Below the pieces are notes generated by a model, which saw only the letters and a list, made by a program, of their open reading frames with translations, searched no databases and was not told the DNA's origin. A stretch of DNA of 64,000 bases from Cryptomeria japonica (Eukaryota > Streptophyta > Pinopsida > Cupressales > Cupressaceae): positions 267,395,692-267,459,691 of the forward strand of contig NC_081406.1 in the NCBI RefSeq assembly GCF_030272615.1, written 5' to 3'. The translations under genes were made by a program, and so were the position numbers. Shown piece by piece: positions 58,869 to 64,000 of the stretch; position 1 is the first letter of the stretch, and each line of letters opens with the position of its first letter.

Positions 58869-60017
58869 AAGGAGGAGAAAAGATTTCATGCAATAGAATG
58901 AGTAAAGGTTTGATACTATTCTATTTTACCGAGCAAGGAGCCAGTCGGTAAATTCCAAGGTTATCGGTGTCGGTTAAAGAAGGAAGTAGTCACCGAGCAT
59001 CGTCAAGCAAGCAAAGCTACCGAGACAGTAATTGAGACAAATATAGAATGTCTACCGAGTAAAGTTCAGAATTAACCGAGCGTCAACCGAGCAGTAACAT
59101 AATGCATTGGATGAGTAAATACATTATTAAATGAAGGATGCCAATGAGCTGGAGATTTATATAAGATTGGAATTTTGTGCAAGAAGTTTGTTAAGGATCA
59201 ACGACAATGAAAATTCAAGAGTTAGATCTACAACACAGATTGAATGGTTATGACCGAGCACAAGTACCAAGGAAGGAATACAAGATTAATCATGGGAAAT
59301 GTGATTAAGGAGATTAAGCGGTTAGGAATTGCTTATAAATAAGGAAAAGTTGATGAACAAAGAATGCGAGCAAATAGAAGAACAATGATCCTGCAGAAGA
59401 GATTACAGAGTACAAAAGATTGAAGGTCTGATTGAAGAACAGAGTGAGAAGCCCAGCAAGGAGGAAGATAAGTCTTATGACAAGATGATTTTGAGCACAT
59501 AGAGTCTGTTATATTTCAGATGTGAAGTTGCAGATATATTTTATTACTGTTATTTATTTTTGTAAGTGACAGGAAATCTCTTAACCGAGTGGACTTAACA
59601 GTCTTATTTGTAAATCCTCTAGTAAGGTAACATTCTAATTGAGTGTTTGAAATCCTTTGACAAGGTCACTTCTAACAAAGTGCAAGATTCTGATAGATCT
59701 GAGGGAAATCCCTTGACTGGGTCACATCTAGCAATGTGTTTATGTAATCTTTAACATGATTGGCTTTTAACCGAGCATACTCTAGAAGAGTATATTTTCT
59801 TCGTGGGTCTGAAATCCCACAATGGTTTTTCCCTATTTGGGTTTCCATGTTAAATCTGGTGTTAAATGTGTTTTGATGTTTCAAGTTTATCAGTTTATAA
59901 GTTTGAATGATTTACAGTCATAGTTGCATATCAAGTAAGTTCTACCGAGGTTGAATCTGATTAAGAGTTTTAATTGTGAGTTTATCTGATTCACCCCCCT
60001 CTTTCATTAAACTAACA
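58869..60017 (+). repeat. 3' LTR of copia C, 5'-truncated
   Basis: Matches 53392-54625 of the 5' LTR. It begins at AAGGAGGAG only 12 bp after the RNase H stop, so the polypurine tract, the UTR and the first 332 bp of the LTR are absent. The junction shares TAAGG with the parental sequence, consistent with a short-homology deletion. A second 77-bp deletion lies at about 59287, and the poly-C tract is only C6. Confidence 0.93.
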
Positions 60018-63000
60018 ACACCTATTAGGGATCATAAATCCTCTTCTAACCAGGTTATCAATAGTGAGAATCTTGTTGTGAATCGTAAGTCAGAAAAACA
60101 TATTAAATTTAGGAATCAGGAATCTATTCCAAACTTTAGTCCATATAGGGTTACAAGCCTGAGTTGATATCTTTTTGTAAGAAGAAGCAATAGTAAAAGT
60201 ACCCCTAGGATTACTCTTCCATAAGAAGACATCATCTGAATCTTTGCTGATAGAAAAGGACAACAAATCATGCTGGAGCGAAGAAAATCTAGCATAAACA
60301 ACATCAAGTCTAACTCATTTATTGTTCTCCCAATAATTATAGACCATAGAACCAAACCTCCTTTTACAATCTTCAATATTAAAAAGAGGCTCATATTTGA
60401 TCCAGACATCTTCCCAAAATCTAATTTTGTTACCTTTGCCAAGGACCTAGCCAACTCTAGCTTTAGCAACTTTAATAGATTTTATCATACTATTCCAAAT
60501 AAAAGATCCTGCAGGGATATCTTCAGAATAGAGAAGGTAATGAATGGGTTGATTATGAATGTATTTGTCGAACCACACCCTACTCCAATCTCTCTTAATA
60601 CCATAGGCCCTCCAAACTTGTTTGGATAACAAAACGTTATTGAAAGGTTTAAAGGATTTGATACCTAATCCCCCACTAATTTTAGGACCACAAACTTTAT
60701 CCCAAGCAACCAAAGAAATCCTTTTCTTACCTTCCACACCAGACCAAAGAAATCTTTTCTGAATTATTTCTAATGCTTCTGCAAATTTGACCGATATACT
60801 AAACAAACTAAGAGCATAAACATGCAGATTCTGAAGGGTAGCTTGAAGAAGCTAGAGCTTACTAGCCTGCGACAACATAGAGCATTTCCATCTAGCTAAT
60901 TTTTTGTTGAACTTATCAATCAAAGAATTCCAGAAAGAGTTTGGAGGAGCCAAACCAAGAGGGAGGCACAAATAAGTAGAGGGGAGCAACTCAACCTTAC
61001 AGCCAATTATGTTAGCAATCCTCTGCTGCCTCAACAAAGGGATGCTGATGAAGTAAATAGCATATTTCTCCTAGTTAACTTGGTGGCCAGTAGCAAGGGA
61101 ATAAGAGTTGAAAGCATTTTTGAAGGCAAAAGCTTCACTCACAGAAGAGTATCCCAATAATATAGTATCATCAACAAACTGTTGATGAGTGCAAAAGAAA
61201 TTAGCTGAAGAGGGTTGCAAACCTTTGATGATCCTTTTCTCCTTCAACTTTTGAATCAATCTACTCAAAAATTTCACCAAAATAGTGAAAAGAATAGGCG
61301 AGATAGGATATCCTTGACTAAGACCCCTTGAAGACTTAAAAAATCTGGAAGGAGATCCATTAACAAGAATAGAAAAAAAAATGGCATAGATATCAACTCT
61401 CTAGTGATTTTGATAACCTTCTCATAAAATCCAAAGGCTTCCATGATCCTAAAAAGAACCTGCCATTCAACCCTGTCATGTGCTTTTGCCAAATCCAGCT
61501 TTATAAGGAATCCCTCTTTGTTTGCACCATTAAGAGAATGGATATTCTCATGCACAAGAATTATAGAGTCCAAAATCTGCCTACCTGGGAGAAATCCTTT
61601 TTGCTCCTCAGAGATAACAAGAGGAAGAACATCCAACAATCTAGAAGTCAGTACTTTTGAGATTATCTTGTAAAAATAATTGCATAGACTTATTGGCCTA
61701 AACTTACCCATAGAATCAGCTCCAACCACCTTAGGAATTAGAACAATGAAGGTAGAGTTTATTTCTTTAATAGTTCTTCTGGAACCAAAATTCTTTGACA
61801 ACATTGACCATATCAGCCCCAACAATGTGCCAATATTCCTGAAAGAAAAACATGGGGAATTCATCTGGGCCCGGTGCCTTATCCCCTTGGAAGGAGAAAA
61901 TAACTGTTTTAATTTCATCAACTGAGGGGATGGTAGATAAAATCCTATTTTGATTAGGTCCAATAATCTTAGGAATATTTTCAATCAGACCTTGCTGCTT
62001 AACAAGGTCAAGTTCCTTGCTACCAGTCAGAAGGTTAGAGAAGAACCTCACAACTTCATCAGCTATATCATCATCTTTGACAAGAATTTTATCATTAACA
62101 ATCAATCTGGAAATTTTGCTTGCTGCTTTATGCTTCATTGATTTCATTTGAAAGAATTTAGTATTTCTGTCCCAGCTTCTAACCATTGCCCTGGATCTCT
62201 GCCTCCAGTAAATTTCTTCTTTGGAAATAGTGCTGTGTAATTTGGCTAGAATCTCATCTTCTTTAGCCTTGGGGACATTCTTATAACCATGTTTCTGAAT
62301 CAAATTTTAAATCTATTCTAATTCCTCCTTGAGCTTCCTCTTAGATTCAAAAATATCCCCCAAAACCTTTTTATTCCAAACCTTGATGTTATCTTTGATA
62401 TTTCTTAACTTTTTAGTAACTTTGAACATGGCAAAACCATCCACAGTTATATTACACCATTTGGAAATGGAAGCTTCCAAGGAAGGGTGTGAGATCCACA
62501 TTTTTTCAAACCGAAAGGGAAAGCAACGTTTGCCCTTAATAGAATCAACAACAAAAGAAATAGGATAATGGTCCGATCCAATTCTGTTAATAACAGATTG
62601 AGAACATCTATACTTAAGGATCCAGTCAGGAGTAATAAGAGATCTATCAAGCCTTACCTGAATAAGTTCTCCTCCATCCCTTCTATTAGACCAAGTGTAG
62701 GAAGCTCAAGAAAGGTCAATATCAATGAGGGCATTGGCATTGATAAAGTCCATAAGATCAATCCTACTTTCTAGTTGAGCTTGGGTTCCACCAAAATTTT
62801 CAATCTCCCGCAAAGGACTGTTGAAATCTCCCATCAAAAGCCAACTGTCATGGGAAAAAGTCCCTCTTTTCTGCTGGATTTTGTCCCAAAACTTGCTCCG
62901 AGCAGCTTTAGAGTTGGGAGCATAAATGTTGGTAACCACCCAGTCCCATCCTTCAGCAATGCATTTGACTCTCATAGAAATGATATTACCATCTTCATCA

Positions 63001-63242
63001 ATTAGGTCTCCATCAGTAGTTTTCTTATTCCAAAATATGGCAACCCCACTAGACGCTCCATTAGAACTACTACCACATACACCCCCAAGTTTAAAGAATT
63101 TTAATTTTTCAACTTTTTCCTTACTCATCTTAGTTTCCTGAATGAGGATAATATCCGGCTTATGATCTCTGATAAAATTCCTGAGCACATCCTGCTTATG
63201 GAGACCATTTAGGCCTCTAATGTTCCAAGAGATTACCTTCAT
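60018..63242 (-). pseudogene. LINE A ORF2: endonuclease and reverse transcriptase
   Basis: ATG 63242 begins MKVISWNIRGLN, the start of the AP-type endonuclease. Further endonuclease blocks are DIILIQETK, TNIYAPNSKAARSKF, WLLMGDFNSPLRE and GSDHYPISF (about 62565). The RT part has FIVLIPKVVGADSMGKFRPI, SEEQKGFLPGRQILDSI, IKLDLAKAHDRVEWQ (first Asp), a damaged QG block and QQFVDDTILLG (about 61150-61180, both Asp present). A thumb and linker run to 60023 (FLWSGVEGKKRISLVAWDKV, GGLGIKSF). Stops and frame changes are found near 62706, 62300, 61770, 61280, 60850 and 60450. The protein continues beyond copia C at 53059. ORF2 would nick target DNA and copy the LINE RNA there. Confidence 0.9.
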
Positions 63243-63541
63243 TTGGAAACCTAGGAGCAGGATTCCTGAATGTTTCACTACCTTCCATCAGCTATATTTT
63301 GTTCACTCTCCTGGTCCTCGTGCCACTTCATAGTTTTTCACCCCTGTGGAGATTTGGAAAGACCAATATCTGCCTTAGACTTGGTTCTAGTTTTAACCCC
63401 ATTAGTACACCCTGCTTTCTTTTTTTTCTTTTTTCCCACTTCTATTAACTCTTCCTCTTCTTCATCTTTATATGCAGACTTCTTACTATTCCAAGGTTCT
63501 CCTTTTCGCTAAGATGAGGTGGGCGAATCAGTCTCAAAGTT

Positions 63542-64000
63542 CTACAATAGAGAGTTAAGGTTAACATGGGGCAATCTAAACTGGGTCTTTTCTTCAAAGA
63601 TTACATCTAGAATTTCAGAGTCCTTTGAACACAATTTATTACATTCATGTTCTGTATCTTTTGGAATCTCATATTGTGATTCATTTGTGTCTCCAATCTC
63701 ACCATCTTCAAGAATTTCTTCTATAATTACATTTTCTTCTTCTTGAATCTGTAAAGCTTCAAAGCCATTGCTTGTTTTAACTTCAAATACATTCTCTTCA
63801 TCGTTTCTGATTTCCTTATGAGGAATCTCCTTGGAAGGACTAGCTTTCCTTTCATCCCTTGTTATATCTTTTGAGTTACTAGGGAGTCCAGTTCCTCCTT
63901 CTGATCTACCCTCCTCATTTTTGTCCAGCTTCTCTTTCCAGATCTGTTTGACATGATTATTGTTCTTCTGAGCATTCTTTGGGTTACTAGGACAAGCCTT
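63542..64000 (-). pseudogene. C-terminal end of LINE A ORF1 (or ORF2 leader), partial
   Basis: From the window edge the minus strand is open for 152 codons to TAG at 63542-63544, with no ATG inside, so the start lies outside. It reads KACPSNPKNAQKNNNHVKQI, then an acidic stretch with SNGFEALQIQEEE. The N-x-F-x-A-L pattern is common at the end of plant L1 ORF1 proteins just before ORF2. No zinc knuckle is in view. The frame differs from ORF2. After the stop, 300 bp of stop-containing sequence with a Lys-rich patch (EVGKKKKKKAG) leads to the ORF2 start. Confidence 0.55.

Larger units (their letters stand above)
53060..60017 (+). mobile_element. Ty1/copia element C, full length, inserted in LINE A
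   Basis: 5' LTR 53060-54625 and truncated 3' LTR 58869-60017, with ACACC on both sides (53055-53059 and 60018-60022). The initiator-Met-type primer site is TGGTATTAGAGC at 54628-54639. One gag-pol reading frame fills the interior. The 3' polypurine tract, the UTR and the first 330 bp or so of the 3' LTR are missing, so this copy could not complete a new cycle. It lies in LINE A in the zinc-finger region of ORF2. Confidence 0.95.

Overview
This window looks like intergenic heterochromatin from a seed plant with a large, repeat-rich nuclear genome. The evidence is plant-type Ty1/copia and Ty3/gypsy-Tat retrotransposons, L1-like LINEs with an RNase H domain, a plant mobile domain (PMD) gene, a hAT transposase and a tRNA-derived SINE. 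A conifer or similar giant genome is plausible, but the sequence alone does not fix the species. I see no single-copy host gene, rRNA, CRISPR array or functional tRNA gene. Nearly every coding region is a transposon gene damaged by stops or frameshifts.

Layout. 1-3175: 3' half of copia element A (RT, RNase H, polypurine tract, 3' LTR). 3176-5783: decayed unknown protein. 5993-6211: minus-strand SINE with an 18-bp target duplication. 7415-25780: complete 18.4-kb Tat-like gypsy element D on the minus strand, with 1283-bp LTRs and TSD CATAC. Its gag, protease, G-patch, RT, dual RNase H and integrase run right to left. Between integrase and the 3' LTR it carries an antisense, intron-containing PMD gene with its own TATA box. 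26881-about 49085: minus-strand LINE B, split by two insertions. The first is a 13-kb composite region (28.1-41.1 kb) with a hAT transposase, an unknown G-patch/coiled-coil protein, a gypsy fragment and a 266-bp tandem array. The second is LTR element B (42201-48912, TSD TTAAT), which has a gag-like gene and a second unknown gene but no protease, integrase or RT. 50012-64000 (edge): minus-strand LINE A, containing the C-terminal end of ORF1, an endonuclease-RT-zinc finger-RNase H ORF2, and an unexpected third ORF starting 7 nt after the ORF2 stop. LINE A is interrupted by complete copia element C (53060-60017, TSD ACACC).

How the parts relate. Elements A, B and C share LTR ends (TGTTGGCAT at the start, a poly-C tract near the end), a GTGGTTTTTCCC motif in the LTR and, for B and C, initiator-Met-type primer sites. 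A and B have nearly the same polypurine junction. B therefore looks like a pol-less passenger of the same copia lineage. The strongest candidates for little-described biology are the antisense PMD gene inside D, the two-gene pol-less element B, the third ORF of LINE A, and the G-patch/coiled-coil protein facing the hAT transposase. Coordinates of element ends rest on matching LTRs and target duplications read by eye. The ends of the 13-kb region and of LINE B are approximate.
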